A DNA stretch of 35,545 nt from Ruminiclostridium sp. (GCA_017479645.1 JAFVBZ010000249.1:1-35545), one strand, 5' to 3'; positions 24,686 through 32,494 are shown, numbered from the stretch's first letter. Made by a program: numbers and translations. Notes: generated by a model not told the origin, from the letters alone.

Positions 24686-24836
24686 TGAGCGCAGGCTTAT
24701 GGAATACGGCAAGGATATGTACCAGTTCGCCAAGACTGCGCAGATGATGGCTCAGGTCGCGGAGCGCAAAAAACACAAGTCTGAGTGGGACGAGGACGAA
24801 GAACGGGAATACCGTGAAAAGCAGAACGCAGGGTGA
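24636..24836 (+). CDS. Small charged protein (66 aa), function unknown
   Basis: The predicted product starts MTVYRNMAKGGIVPPGDERR and ends in a strongly charged helix (SEWDEDEEREYREKQ). It has no membrane segment. Start ATG 24636 is chosen because AAAAGGAAA lies 5-7 bases upstream; an in-frame ATG at 24609 has no ribosome site. It overlaps a second small frame (24814-24930), an arrangement common in phage and plasmid cassettes. I do not recognise the family. The surrounding gene scraps suggest that this is part of a worn accessory insertion. Confidence 0.45.
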   Translation: MTVYRNMAKGGIVPPGDERRLMEYGKDMYQFAKTAQMMAQVAERKKHKSEWDEDEEREYREKQNAG

Positions 24837-24930
24837 AGCTGTGGCGGAGATAATGAGATCCGCAGGTCTCAAACCGCGGATAATAAAGGATCATTCCGGG
24901 CTGGACAGAGTGGTTCTCGGGGAAAGATAA
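24814..24930 (+). CDS. Very small overlapping ORF (38 aa), function unknown
   Basis: A GTG start at 24814 overlaps the end of the preceding small gene by 23 bp. The product runs MKSRTQGEAVAEIMRSAGLK and ends RIIKDHSGLDRVVLGER. It is basic and without a membrane segment. The tight overlap and protein-like composition favour a real, coupled gene, but there is only a weak ribosome site and I do not recognise it. Confidence 0.35.
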   Translation: MKSRTQGEAVAEIMRSAGLKPRIIKDHSGLDRVVLGER

Positions 24931-24942
24931 CAGATCCGGATA

Positions 24943-24971
24943 TTGCAAAAAACAAAGTTATATGGTATAAT
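24943..24971 (+). promoter_or_regulatory. Promoter of the structured leader and FnIII protein gene
   Basis: TTGCAA (24943-24948), a 17-bp spacer and TATAAT (24966-24971), with TATGG before the -10 box as at the tRNA-Ala promoter. Transcription would start near 24978, about 175 nt before the FnIII protein start codon. Confidence 0.7.
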
Positions 24972-24974
24972 AAT

Positions 24975-25080
24975 TGTGTCCTCAACAACTGCCGTCTGGC
25001 AGTTGTTGTCCCGGATCCTGTTTTACAGGATTTGGGATCGCTGCAAAAACGCGCCTTCGGCGTGTTTTACAGCGGACACA
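24975..25080 (+). ncRNA. Structured leader or small RNA with a closing TGTGTCC/GGACACA stem
   Basis: TGTGTCC (24975-24981) and GGACACA (25074-25080) could close a multi-branch structure. Inside are an 11-bp hairpin (CAACAACTGCC/GGCAGTTGTTG, 24983-25008), a hairpin GGATCCTG/CAGGATTT with loop TTTTA (25013-25033), and a third around CGCTG/CAGCG with an inner CGCC-TTC-GGCG. The first hairpin and TGTGTCCT flank are also present near the left edge of the window (105-138, minus strand), so this is a repeated element and not unique to this gene. The predicted transcription start falls within the outer stem, so the closing helix may not exist in the RNA. Confidence 0.4.
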
Positions 25081-25153
25081 TTCCTTGATGTCAAGCTCAT
25101 TTCGCCCTTCGTGCGAACAGACATTAATAAGAAAAAACAAGGAGGATCGTCAT

Positions 25154-26098
25154 ATGAAAAAGCTCGTAAAACTTCTCGTACTTTTCTTAACGGCTGCGGC
25201 AGCCGTTGCTTCTATGTGTGTTGTTTCGGGAGCCGCGTCTGTTCTCCCCGCGCCGACAGGTATAGTACTTACTGCTTCGGACACATCGGTAAAGATAGTA
25301 TGGGACGAGGTCAGCGGTGCCGACGCGTACAGGGTGTACAAGTACGACAGATCGCTCGGCAAGTTCAAAAAGTATAAGAATGTTTCCGGTACGGTATGCA
25401 ATGTCATCGGTCTTAAAAAGTCCACGGAGTACAGGTTCAAGGTAGCCGCGCTGGTGAAGAAGGAAAACATCTATACAAAGCAGACGATCTCGGACGCGTA
25501 CAAGGTAAAAACATTCGAGCTTCCCGCGCCGGAGAACATAAGTAAGTTTGAATTCAGCGACGGAGACGTTATCCTGCAATGGAATAAAATGTCCGGCGCA
25601 GACGCGTACAGAGCCTATATTCTTGACAGCAAAAGCGGCAAATACAAAGTGTATAAAGATGCATTTACGAACAATAGCGTAGATATAAGCAGCCTCAAGG
25701 TCGGAAAGACCTATACATTCATAATAGCCGCGCTCACCAAAAACAGCGACGGAAGCTATAAGGAACAGACAAGATCGGCACCTGCCGACATAAAACTGAC
25801 AGCAAAGCTTGACAAGCCGGCAAATGTCAGAACAAAGGTGACCGGATCGACGCTCACTATAACATGGAGCAAGGTAAAGGGAGCCGCAACATATACCATT
25901 GACGGTCGAAGCGGCATCTACTCGTCCGACGGAAATGTTTACAACACTTATGTTCCCAACGGATCGGGAATAAAAGGAACATCTTACAGCTTTTCCGTGA
26001 AGAAAGGCAAATATTTCCTTAAAATATGCGCAAATCCCGGAAAAAACAGTGACTATGACGCAAGTGAATGGTATAATTTCGATGTGACTGTTAACTGA
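25154..26098 (+). CDS. Secreted protein with three fibronectin type III-like domains
   Basis: This 314-residue protein has a signal peptide (residues 1-28, MKKLVKLLVLFLTAAAAV, cleavage near SGAAS). Three FnIII-like modules follow. Module 1 is at about 32-120 (PTGIVLTASDTSVKIVWDEV), module 2 at about 126-222 (WNKMSGADAYRAYIL) and module 3 at about 226-314 (NVRTKVTGSTLTITWSKVKG). There is no sortase motif, lipobox, dockerin or enzyme domain, so it is likely a free extracellular or cell-surface binding module. The start has an excellent AAGGAGGA ribosome site. A hairpin-rich leader of about 175 nt precedes it and a strong terminator follows, so it is a one-gene unit. FnIII modules of this type are common spacers or adhesive parts in gut Clostridia. 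Confidence 0.8.
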   Translation: MKKLVKLLVLFLTAAAAVASMCVVSGAASVLPAPTGIVLTASDTSVKIVWDEVSGADAYRVYKYDRSLGKFKKYKNVSGTVCNVIGLKKSTEYRFKVAALVKKENIYTKQTISDAYKVKTFELPAPENISKFEFSDGDVILQWNKMSGADAYRAYILDSKSGKYKVYKDAFTNNSVDISSLKVGKTYTFIIAALTKNSDGSYKEQTRSAPADIKLTAKLDKPANVRTKVTGSTLTITWSKVKGAATYTIDGRSGIYSSDGNVYNTYVPNGSGIKGTSYSFSVKKGKYFLKICANPGKNSDYDASEWYNFDVTVN

Positions 26099-26163
26099 AT
26101 TATCAGACAAACGACCCCTTGCTGCCCAAAAATCGGACAGACAAGAGCGCGGTGCCAAAATTT

Positions 26164-26228
26164 CGGTCAGTTTACCTTACCGTGTATGAGATTTGTACAC
26201 GGCAGGGTGAACTGACCGTTTTCTTTTT
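26164..26228 (+). terminator. Strong intrinsic terminator after the FnIII gene
   Basis: CGGTCAGTTTACC (from 26164) pairs with GGGTGAACTGACCG (to 26218) with one bulge. An inner CCGTGTA/TACACGG stem lies above it, and TTTTCTTTTT follows. Confidence 0.85.
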
Positions 26229-26278
26229 GCCCGAACGATGATATACTATGGATGTAAACAGAAACAGGGGGCGATGAT

Positions 26279-26875
26279 ATGATGAGATCGGTAACACCTA
26301 TGAGGACCGCAAAGGCAGGCTACATTGCAATGTCGGTCATTCTTATGGCGGCAGGAGCAGTTCTTATCGCCGCGCCGGACACACTGGCTTCCGCAATGTG
26401 CAGTGTGCTTGGAGTAGTTTCCGCGGTATTCGGCGGAGTAAAGATAGCAAGCTACTTCTCAAAGGATCTGTTCAGGCTTGCTTTCCAGCATGACCTTGCG
26501 GAAGGCATTCTGCTGATGATCCTCGGAGTAACGGCGGCAGTAAAACCGGAGCTGTTCCTCGGATTCATCGGCGTGATATTCGGGGTATGCGTACTTGCGG
26601 ACGGATTGCTGAAAATACAGACGGCGATCGACGCAAAGGTTTTCGGGGTAAGCAAGTGGTGGCTGATACTCGCGGCAGCGATCGCGGCGGATATCGCAGG
26701 ATTCTTCCTCATAATCAATCCCGTTGACAGCGCGGCTGTAGTTGCGGTGATTCTCGGCGTGACGCTTTTAATGGAGGGTCTGCTGAACCTCATCACCGTT
26801 CTGGTGGCGGTAAAGATAGTAAAGAACCAGCTTCCGGACGACATTATCACGGTAAATCCAGTGAACACTCACTGA
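26279..26875 (+). CDS. DUF308 (HdeD-like) membrane protein
   Basis: This 198-residue protein has about six membrane helices in two repeated halves: about 13-31, 37-55, 72-92, 95-113, 127-146 and 152-178. Each half carries the SVLGVVSAVFGGVKI or VILGVTLLMEGLLNL type segment typical of DUF308/HdeD proteins. HdeD is linked to acid resistance in enteric bacteria; in Firmicutes the role is unknown. The start ATG follows a GGGGGCGATGAT leader, and a second ATG directly after it is also possible. The MMPL gene follows by 26 bp with its own ribosome site. The two are likely one transcription unit, starting after the terminator at 26164-26228. Confidence 0.82.
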   Translation: MMRSVTPMRTAKAGYIAMSVILMAAGAVLIAAPDTLASAMCSVLGVVSAVFGGVKIASYFSKDLFRLAFQHDLAEGILLMILGVTAAVKPELFLGFIGVIFGVCVLADGLLKIQTAIDAKVFGVSKWWLILAAAIAADIAGFFLIINPVDSAAVVAVILGVTLLMEGLLNLITVLVAVKIVKNQLPDDIITVNPVNTH

Positions 26876-26901
26876 TCAGAAAAAAGAAAGGGTATGATAA
26901 G

Positions 26902-29013
26902 ATGAAATTCGCAAATGCGGTAGTTAAATACCGCGTGCCGATCATTATAGTAAGCCTTGTGCTTATGGTGCCGGCACTGCTCGGTATGATCGGAACAAGG
27001 ATCAACTACGATATGCTCGACTACCTGCCGTCGGACATGGACACAGTAAAAGGACAGGAAGAACTGATGAACGAATTCGGAAAGGGAGCCTTCTCCTTCA
27101 TAGTCGTGGAGGATATGCCGGATAAGGACGTTGCGGCGATGGCGGAGCAGATAAAGACCGTCGAGCACGTCGATACCGTTCTTTGCTGGCAGGATATGGC
27201 GGATATAACGATACCGAAGGAATTTCTTCCCGAAAAGATATACTCGGCGTTCAACAACGGAAATGCGACAATGATGGCGGTATTCTTCGACAGCTCCACA
27301 TCGGCTGATGTTACAATGGAAGCTATCAGGAATGTCCGTTCGATAGCCGGAAAACAGGCGTTTGTTTCCGGAATGTCCGCACTCGTTACAGACCTTAAAG
27401 AACTGTGCGAAAAGGAAGAGCCGATCTACGTCGGCATAGCGGTAATACTTGCCTGTGCGGCGATGATGATCTTCCTTGACAGCTGGCTGGTGCCTTTCGT
27501 TTTCCTTGCAAGTATCGGTATGATGATACTGCTGAACCTGGGAACCAACTACTTCATGGGCGAGATCTCATACATCACCAAAGCGCTTTCGGCAGTCCTC
27601 CAGCTTGCGGTAACAATGGACTACTCGATATTCCTCTGGCACAGCTACAATGAGAAGCTTGAAAAGATAAGCGACAACAAGCAGGCAATGGCAGAAGCGA
27701 TACACGAAACGCTCACCAGCGTTCTCGGAAGCTCGGTCACCACGATAGCCGGATTCATAGCCCTCTGCTTCATGTCGTTCACTCTCGGCGCAGACCTCGG
27801 AATAGTAATGGCAAAGGGCGTTCTTCTGGGAGTCATAGGCTGTGTTACAGTCCTCCCGGCGCTGATACTTGCGCTTGACAAACCCCTCCAGGCAACAAAG
27901 CACCGCTCGCTTATCCCGGATATGAGCAAGCTTGCGTCCGGTATAACAAAGGTGTTCCCGGTATTTATCGCGGTGTTTGCGATACTTGTATTCCCGGCTT
28001 ATTACGGGTACTCAAAGACGAATGATGAAGTTTACTACGATCTCGGCGAATGCCTGCCGGAAGATATCGACTATGTGATCGCAAACTCAAAGCTCCGTGA
28101 TAATTTCGATGTAGCTTCGACTCACATGCTCCTTGTTGACGCGGAGACTTCTTCAAAGGACGTCCGCTCCATGATAAATGAAATGAAGCAGGTTGACGGA
28201 GTAAAGTATGTTCTCGGACTTGAGAGCGTTGTCGGCTCGGCGGTGCCGGAAGAAGTGATACCGGACAGACTGAAGGAAGCGCTGGTAAGCAACAAATGGG
28301 AGCTTATCCTCGTGAACTCGGAATACAAGGTAGCAAGCGATGCCGTAAACAGCCAGCTTGACGATCTTAACGCGATACTGAAAAAGTACGACAAGGGCGG
28401 AATGCTCATAGGCGAAGCGCCCTGCACGAAGGATATGATAGAGACTACCGGTCACGACTTCCGGGTAGTAAGCGCAGTTTCGATAGTAGCGATATTCGTT
28501 ATAATCGCGGTTGTTGAGAAGTCGGTATCCCTGCCGTTCATACTGATAGCGGTAATAGAGCTTGCGACATTCATCAACCTCGGACTCCCGCACTACATGG
28601 GTCAGTCGCTCCCGTTCATTGCTCCTATCTGCATAAGCACGATACAGCTTGGCGCGACAGTCGATTACGCGATACTGATGACCACAAGATACAAAACGGA
28701 GCGTATCGGCGGTGCCGGCAAGCTCGACGCAGTAAGAACAGCACTCACGACATCTATCCCGTCGATAATCGTCAGCGGTATGGGATTGTTCGCAGCAACA
28801 TTCGGAGTTGCGGTATATTCCGATATAGATATAATCAGCTCGATGTGCATGTTAATGGCAAGAGGCGCAGTGATAAGCATGATATGTGTAATATTTATCC
28901 TGCCGGCGCTTCTCTTGCTGTGTGACGCGCTGATAAGACATACGACGCTCGGAATGAGCGGAGAAGGCAGCGACAGCCGCAGACATACCGGCAGACTGCT
29001 GCACAGCCGTTGA
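26902..29013 (+). CDS. MMPL/RND-family membrane transporter
   Basis: This 703-residue protein has two repeats of the RND/MMPL fold. A helix at 11-30 is followed by an extracytoplasmic loop (about 35-170) and five helices (about 175-330). A second helix (about 345-365), loop and five-helix bundle follow. The two halves carry TMDYSIFLWHSY (Asp240-Tyr241) and TVDYAILMTTRYK, matching the conserved Asp-Tyr proton-relay motif of MMPL proteins. Such proteins export lipids or lipid-like compounds using the proton gradient. It lies 26 bp after a DUF308 gene. It precedes a gene for a YhgE-like secreted coiled-coil protein, an association often seen in Firmicutes (from memory). The stop codon is followed at once by a dispersed repeat. 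Confidence 0.88.
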   Translation: MKFANAVVKYRVPIIIVSLVLMVPALLGMIGTRINYDMLDYLPSDMDTVKGQEELMNEFGKGAFSFIVVEDMPDKDVAAMAEQIKTVEHVDTVLCWQDMADITIPKEFLPEKIYSAFNNGNATMMAVFFDSSTSADVTMEAIRNVRSIAGKQAFVSGMSALVTDLKELCEKEEPIYVGIAVILACAAMMIFLDSWLVPFVFLASIGMMILLNLGTNYFMGEISYITKALSAVLQLAVTMDYSIFLWHSYNEKLEKISDNKQAMAEAIHETLTSVLGSSVTTIAGFIALCFMSFTLGADLGIVMAKGVLLGVIGCVTVLPALILALDKPLQATKHRSLIPDMSKLASGITKVFPVFIAVFAILVFPAYYGYSKTNDEVYYDLGECLPEDIDYVIANSKLRDNFDVASTHMLLVDAETSSKDVRSMINEMKQVDGVKYVLGLESVVGSAVPEEVIPDRLKEALVSNKWELILVNSEYKVASDAVNSQLDDLNAILKKYDKGGMLIGEAPCTKDMIETTGHDFRVVSAVSIVAIFVIIAVVEKSVSLPFILIAVIELATFINLGLPHYMGQSLPFIAPICISTIQLGATVDYAILMTTRYKTERIGGAGKLDAVRTALTTSIPSIIVSGMGLFAATFGVAVYSDIDIISSMCMLMARGAVISMICVIFILPALLLLCDALIRHTTLGMSGEGSDSRRHTGRLLHSR

Positions 29014-29138
29014 TACTATAGACAAATGCACAATTCACAATGCACAATGCACAATTGTGGAGCGCGCTTTGCGCGCATATCTGAATCGTGACGAAATTAC
29101 TTGATTTTGTCTATGGACAGATATCAATTTAGTATAAG
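29014..29138 (+). repeat. Stop-codon-adjacent repeat with ATTGTGC-type units, copy 2
   Basis: This copy runs TACTATA, GACAAATGCAC, several GCACAAT-type 7-bp units, the GCGCGC-TTT-GCGCGC hairpin, the ATCTGAATCGTGACGAAAT phrase, and GTATAAG. It is the reverse complement of 142-264 with about one mismatch in ten, and like it begins at the stop codon of the preceding gene. It lies in the 179-bp gap between the MMPL gene and the YhgE-like gene. No terminator with a U tract is visible here, so the two genes could still be co-transcribed. Confidence 0.75.
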
Positions 29139-29192
29139 ATCGCAGAAAAAACAGTAAAAACCGACATAACCGGATCAGAAAGGAAGATAACT

Positions 29193-31424
29193 ATGAAACA
29201 GTCACTTATAAAGAAAATATCATATATTTCCTGCTGCACAATGCTTGCAGGTGCCGTAGGTGCAACAGCAGCCTATGCGGTAAACGAGAATACTTCCGCA
29301 GATGCGGAAGAGATACAGCCGGAGACGGCTGAGGAAGAACAAGCCGTAACAGATGAACCGCAGAAGGACGAGACAGTATATGTGCTTGCAGACGCGAACG
29401 GCAGCACAAACAAGGTCATCGTAAGCGATCATCTTATGAATGCGGGAAGCGATAATATCATCACGGAAGAGTCTTTGCTCAGCAATATCGAGAATGTAAA
29501 GGGCGAGGAGACATTCACCGAGAACGGCGGTAAAAGAACATGGAATGCAGGCGGAAACGATATCTACTACCGCGGAACGACAAATGAGCAGCTTCCTCTC
29601 GGCATAGCGGTAAGCTACAAGCTGGACGGAAACGATATCCCGGCAGATGAACTTGCCGGAAAGAGCGGAAAGGTCACGATCAGATTCGACTATACAAACA
29701 ACAAGTACGAAGATGTGACAATAAATGGGGAGAAGACTAAAATATATGTGCCTTTCGCTGCGATCACCGGTATGCTGCTGGATAACGAAAAATTCCGCAA
29801 TGTCGAGGCGGTAAACGGCAAGATCGTGAATGACGGTGACCGTACATTCATCGTGGGAACCGCATTCCCGGGTCTTGCCGAAAGTCTTGGCACCGAGGAC
29901 AGCGGGAAGATAAAGATACCCGGATATTTCGAGGTCACAGCTGACGTTACCGATTTTGAGCTTATGAACACGGTAACCATAGCAACAAATGAAGTATTCA
30001 GCGATATCGATCTTGATCTCGGGGATTCCGAGGCAACGCTCACCGAATATATCGACAAGCTCAGCGACGCTATGGATCAGCTTATCGACGGTTCCGGCAA
30101 GCTTCACGACGGTCTGAACGAGCTGCTTGAAAAGTCGTCTGCTCTTACGGACGGCACAGGCGCGCTTTACGAGGGCGCGGGTCAGCTGAACAGCGGTATT
30201 TCCGACGCGAACAAGGGTGCCGCACAGCTCTATACCGGTTCCGACAAGCTTTCCGCAGGTCTCGATCAGCTCACATCGAACAATGCAACTCTCACAGCAG
30301 GCTCCGAGCAGGTGTTCAACTCGCTGCTCGATATGGCGAACACACAGCTTGAAGCCGCCGGTATCACGGGTTACAAGCTGACTATCGAAAATTATGGCGA
30401 GACGCTTGATAAGATCATAGCTTCTCTGGACGGGGACAACGCTCTGAAAATGGCGCAGGAAACCGCAAAGAAGCAGGTAACGGAGGCTGTTGAAGCCAAT
30501 CGCGCGACAGTAGAAGCGGAAGTTACCAAGGCGGTAAAGGCGCAGGTCAGCGAAAAGGTGAACGAGACGGTAAAAGCAGCCGTTACGGAGAAGGTAAATG
30601 AGGGCGTCAAGGCTAAGGTGCTTGAGGGCATTCTTGCAACTCAGAATATGACTGTTGAGCAGTACACACAGGGCATTGCGGCGGGCGTAATCGGCGCTGA
30701 CGTTCAGCAGAAGATCGAAGCTGCGGCAGAAATGCAGATGCAGACAGCGGAAGTGAAGGCACAGGCTGATGCGGCACTTGAACAGCAGATGCAGTCGGCG
30801 GAAGTAAAGGAGCAATCGGAAGCGGCACTCGAACAACAGATGCAGAGTGACGAGGTCAAGGCGATAATTGCGCAGACGACCGATGATAAGATAGCCGAGC
30901 TTATTGATGAGAATTACAAGTCCAAAGACGTACAGGACAAGATAAAGGAAGGCGCAAAGACGGCATCTGCCGGTGCTGCAAAGCTTATTGAGCTGAAAGC
31001 GCAGCTTGACAGCTACAACACGTTCTACACCGGGCTTGCGGCATATACCGAGGGAGTAGCGCAGGCAGCGGACGGCGCAAAGCAGCTCAAGGGTGGACTT
31101 AATGAGCTGAATGCAGGCACACAGAAGCTTGAAGCCGGCTCAAAGCAGCTTTACGACGGCATTTCCGAGCTTAACGGAAGTGTACCGGCGCTGATAGACG
31201 GAATAACGCAGCTTGATGACGGTTCCGCACAGCTCTCTGACGGCTGCAGGGAGTTCAACGAAAAGGGCATCACAAAGCTGATCGACATAGTTGACGGCGA
31301 TCTCGGCAGCCTCGTTGACCGCTTCAAGGCAGTATCCGACGTATCGAAGGACTATGAGACTTTCACCGGCGGTTCCGGCTCTGTCAAGTTCATCTACCGC
31401 ACAGACGCGATAGAGAGATCTTGA
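29193..31424 (+). CDS. Secreted YhgE/Pip-like protein with heptad repeats
   Basis: This 743-residue protein has a signal peptide (about 1-29, SCCTMLAGAVGATAAYA). Residues 60-290 form a beta-rich domain. Two regions of Leu-x-x-Gly heptads, typical of YhgE/Pip-type proteins (LHDGLNELL, LYEGAGQLNSG, LYTGSDKLSAG), lie at about 300-370 and 620-700. Between them is a long helical region with a three-fold repeat of the QMQSAEVKxQ / AALEQ type (about 510-560). There is no C-terminal membrane segment, unlike YhgE. The ribosome site is AGAAAGGAAG. YhgE-like proteins often neighbour MMPL transporters and may act as an envelope-spanning accessory; this is inference. The last codons (AIERS) and the stop lie inside a GAGAGATCT tandem repeat, which may have replaced the native C-terminus. 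Confidence 0.78.
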   Translation: MKQSLIKKISYISCCTMLAGAVGATAAYAVNENTSADAEEIQPETAEEEQAVTDEPQKDETVYVLADANGSTNKVIVSDHLMNAGSDNIITEESLLSNIENVKGEETFTENGGKRTWNAGGNDIYYRGTTNEQLPLGIAVSYKLDGNDIPADELAGKSGKVTIRFDYTNNKYEDVTINGEKTKIYVPFAAITGMLLDNEKFRNVEAVNGKIVNDGDRTFIVGTAFPGLAESLGTEDSGKIKIPGYFEVTADVTDFELMNTVTIATNEVFSDIDLDLGDSEATLTEYIDKLSDAMDQLIDGSGKLHDGLNELLEKSSALTDGTGALYEGAGQLNSGISDANKGAAQLYTGSDKLSAGLDQLTSNNATLTAGSEQVFNSLLDMANTQLEAAGITGYKLTIENYGETLDKIIASLDGDNALKMAQETAKKQVTEAVEANRATVEAEVTKAVKAQVSEKVNETVKAAVTEKVNEGVKAKVLEGILATQNMTVEQYTQGIAAGVIGADVQQKIEAAAEMQMQTAEVKAQADAALEQQMQSAEVKEQSEAALEQQMQSDEVKAIIAQTTDDKIAELIDENYKSKDVQDKIKEGAKTASAGAAKLIELKAQLDSYNTFYTGLAAYTEGVAQAADGAKQLKGGLNELNAGTQKLEAGSKQLYDGISELNGSVPALIDGITQLDDGSAQLSDGCREFNEKGITKLIDIVDGDLGSLVDRFKAVSDVSKDYETFTGGSGSVKFIYRTDAIERS

Positions 31425-31582
31425 GAGATCTGAGAGATCTGAGAGAAGGGGCGCTGCCCCTGTAACCCCGCCAGCCCCCTTTAAAAAAGGGGGCGGCGGA
31501 CGCGCCGCGGCGAAATGCGTAGCGACATTCTTCTATTGACAGGTGCGGCTCCACGGTTAGCTATATTCATCTGAATACAAGA

Positions 31583-31618
31583 AAAGACTGCTGAAATTCG
31601 TTAGTTTCAGCAGTCTTT
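31583..31618 (+). terminator. Terminator-like hairpin inside repeat copy 2
   Basis: AAAGACTGCTGAAA (31583-31596) and TTTCAGCAGTCTTT (31605-31618) form a perfect 14-bp stem with loop TTCGTTAG, followed by CATTCTGTTG. The stem begins with A and ends with T residues, so it can act in both directions. Confidence 0.6.
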
Positions 31619-31721
31619 CATTCTGTTGTGATAGCTCTCTCCATTAACTGCGGAGCGATCAAAGTTTTTAGGGAAGGGGGTTCGGGGGAATGACCCTTTT
31701 TTCAAAAAGGGTCTGCCCCCG

Positions 31722-31825
31722 GTCTCGAGCGTAAGCGACCAGTCTCGAGCGAAGCGACCACTCTCGAGCGAAGCGACCACTCTCGAGCGCAAGCGACCCT
31801 CTCGAGCGGCAGCGATCTTCTCGGG
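31722..31825 (+). repeat. Tandem array of 19-20-bp units
   Basis: Five units follow the pattern TCTCGAGCG, then 0-1 variable base, then AAGCGACC plus one or two bases. The fifth is degenerate (TCTCGAGCGGCAGCGATCTT). There are no unique spacers, so this is not a CRISPR array. Two similar units are at the corresponding end of repeat copy 1 (about 6383-6420, minus strand). Confidence 0.75.
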
Positions 31826-31837
31826 AGATTTTTATCA

Positions 31838-31866
31838 TTGACAAGCAGGAACGGACATAGTATAAT
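31838..31866 (+). promoter_or_regulatory. Consensus promoter of mntP
   Basis: TTGACA (31838-31843), a 17-bp spacer and TATAAT (31861-31866), both perfect. The leader before the coding region is only about 30 nt, too short for a manganese riboswitch of the yybP-ykoY type. Confidence 0.8.
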
Positions 31867-31902
31867 GTTAGATATGTTATAAACTGCAGGGAAGGGATAA
31901 AG

Positions 31903-32487
31903 ATAGATATTTTCGTATTTGTTATCAACAGCATACTGCTCGGTGTGGGACTGGCAATGGACGCGTTCTCGGTATCGCTTGCAAACGGTCTGAACGAGCC
32001 GGCAATGAAGCGCGGAAAACAGCTGCTTATCGCCGGAACTTTCGCGTTCTTCCAGGCTTTTATGCCGATGACCGGCTGGGTCTGCGTGCATACGATAGTT
32101 ACGCTGTTTTCTTCTTTTGATAGCTTTGTGCCGTGGATAGCGCTCGTTCTGCTCGTGTTCATAGGCGGTAAGATGATATGGGACGGCGTTTCCGGCAAGG
32201 ACGAGAGCGCGGAGAATGCCGGGGTAGGCTTCGGAGCGCTGGTTTTGCAGGGAATTGCCACGTCGATCGACGCTCTTTCCGTCGGATTTACCATTGCCGA
32301 TTACGAGCTTCCGTCCGCGCTTGCGGCTTCGCTTATAATCGCCGCAGTCACCTTTATTATCTGCACGGCGGGACTTGCAATAGGCAGAAAATTCGGCACA
32401 AAACTTTCCGGAAAAGCGCAGATACTCGGCGGTGTGATACTTATTGCTATCGGTATCGAGATCTTTGTGAGCGGACTGTTGAAGTAG
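31903..32487 (+). CDS. mntP: Manganese exporter MntP, start codon uncertain
   Basis: MntP is a six-helix inner-membrane manganese efflux protein. The sequence has both family motifs, GVGLAMDAFSVSLANGL near the N-terminus and GIATSIDALSVGFTIAD in the second half, each with the conserved Asp in a helix. The family is about 180-195 residues long. The first ATG/GTG/TTG-type start is GTG at 31945, which would delete half of helix 1 and has no ribosome site. In frame upstream, GGGAAGGG (31889-31896) lies 6-7 bases before ATA at 31903. The resulting frame reads (M)DIFVFVINSILLGVGLAM, which fits the family. I therefore place the start at the non-canonical ATA; ATT at 31909 is an alternative, and a base-call error in an ATG is possible. 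A VanZ-like gene follows 7 bp later. Confidence 0.78.
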   Translation: MDIFVFVINSILLGVGLAMDAFSVSLANGLNEPAMKRGKQLLIAGTFAFFQAFMPMTGWVCVHTIVTLFSSFDSFVPWIALVLLVFIGGKMIWDGVSGKDESAENAGVGFGALVLQGIATSIDALSVGFTIADYELPSALAASLIIAAVTFIICTAGLAIGRKFGTKLSGKAQILGGVILIAIGIEIFVSGLLK

Positions 32488-32494
32488 GTGTTGA

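Larger units (their letters stand above)
31411..31830 (+). repeat. Composite 3'-end repeat (copy 2)
   Basis: Order: a GAGAGATCT tandem array (31411-31445), GGGGCGCTGCCCC, a CCCCCTTT/AAAGGGGG stem, the constant block with GCGTAGCGACATTCTTC, a 14-bp hairpin (31583-31618), TAACTGCGGAGCGAT, a GACCCTTTTT/AAAAAGGGTC stem (31692-31712) and five TCTCGAGCG units. It matches copy 1 (6380-6759) in inverted orientation over almost its whole length, differing mostly by small changes and the number of end units. No ORF inside looks real. It lies between the YhgE-like gene stop and the mntP promoter. Confidence 0.8.

Noticed and set aside
29220-30836. 538-codon minus-strand frame
   Set aside because: It is antisense to the YhgE-like gene and has the unusual Cys/Arg/Tyr-rich composition of a shadow frame.
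31722-31825. Regularly spaced short repeats that might suggest a CRISPR array
   Set aside because: Units of 19-20 bp are directly adjacent with no unique spacers, and no cas genes are present.
31867-31902. Manganese riboswitch (yybP-ykoY) before mntP
   Set aside because: The leader from the consensus promoter is only about 30 nt, too short for the motif.
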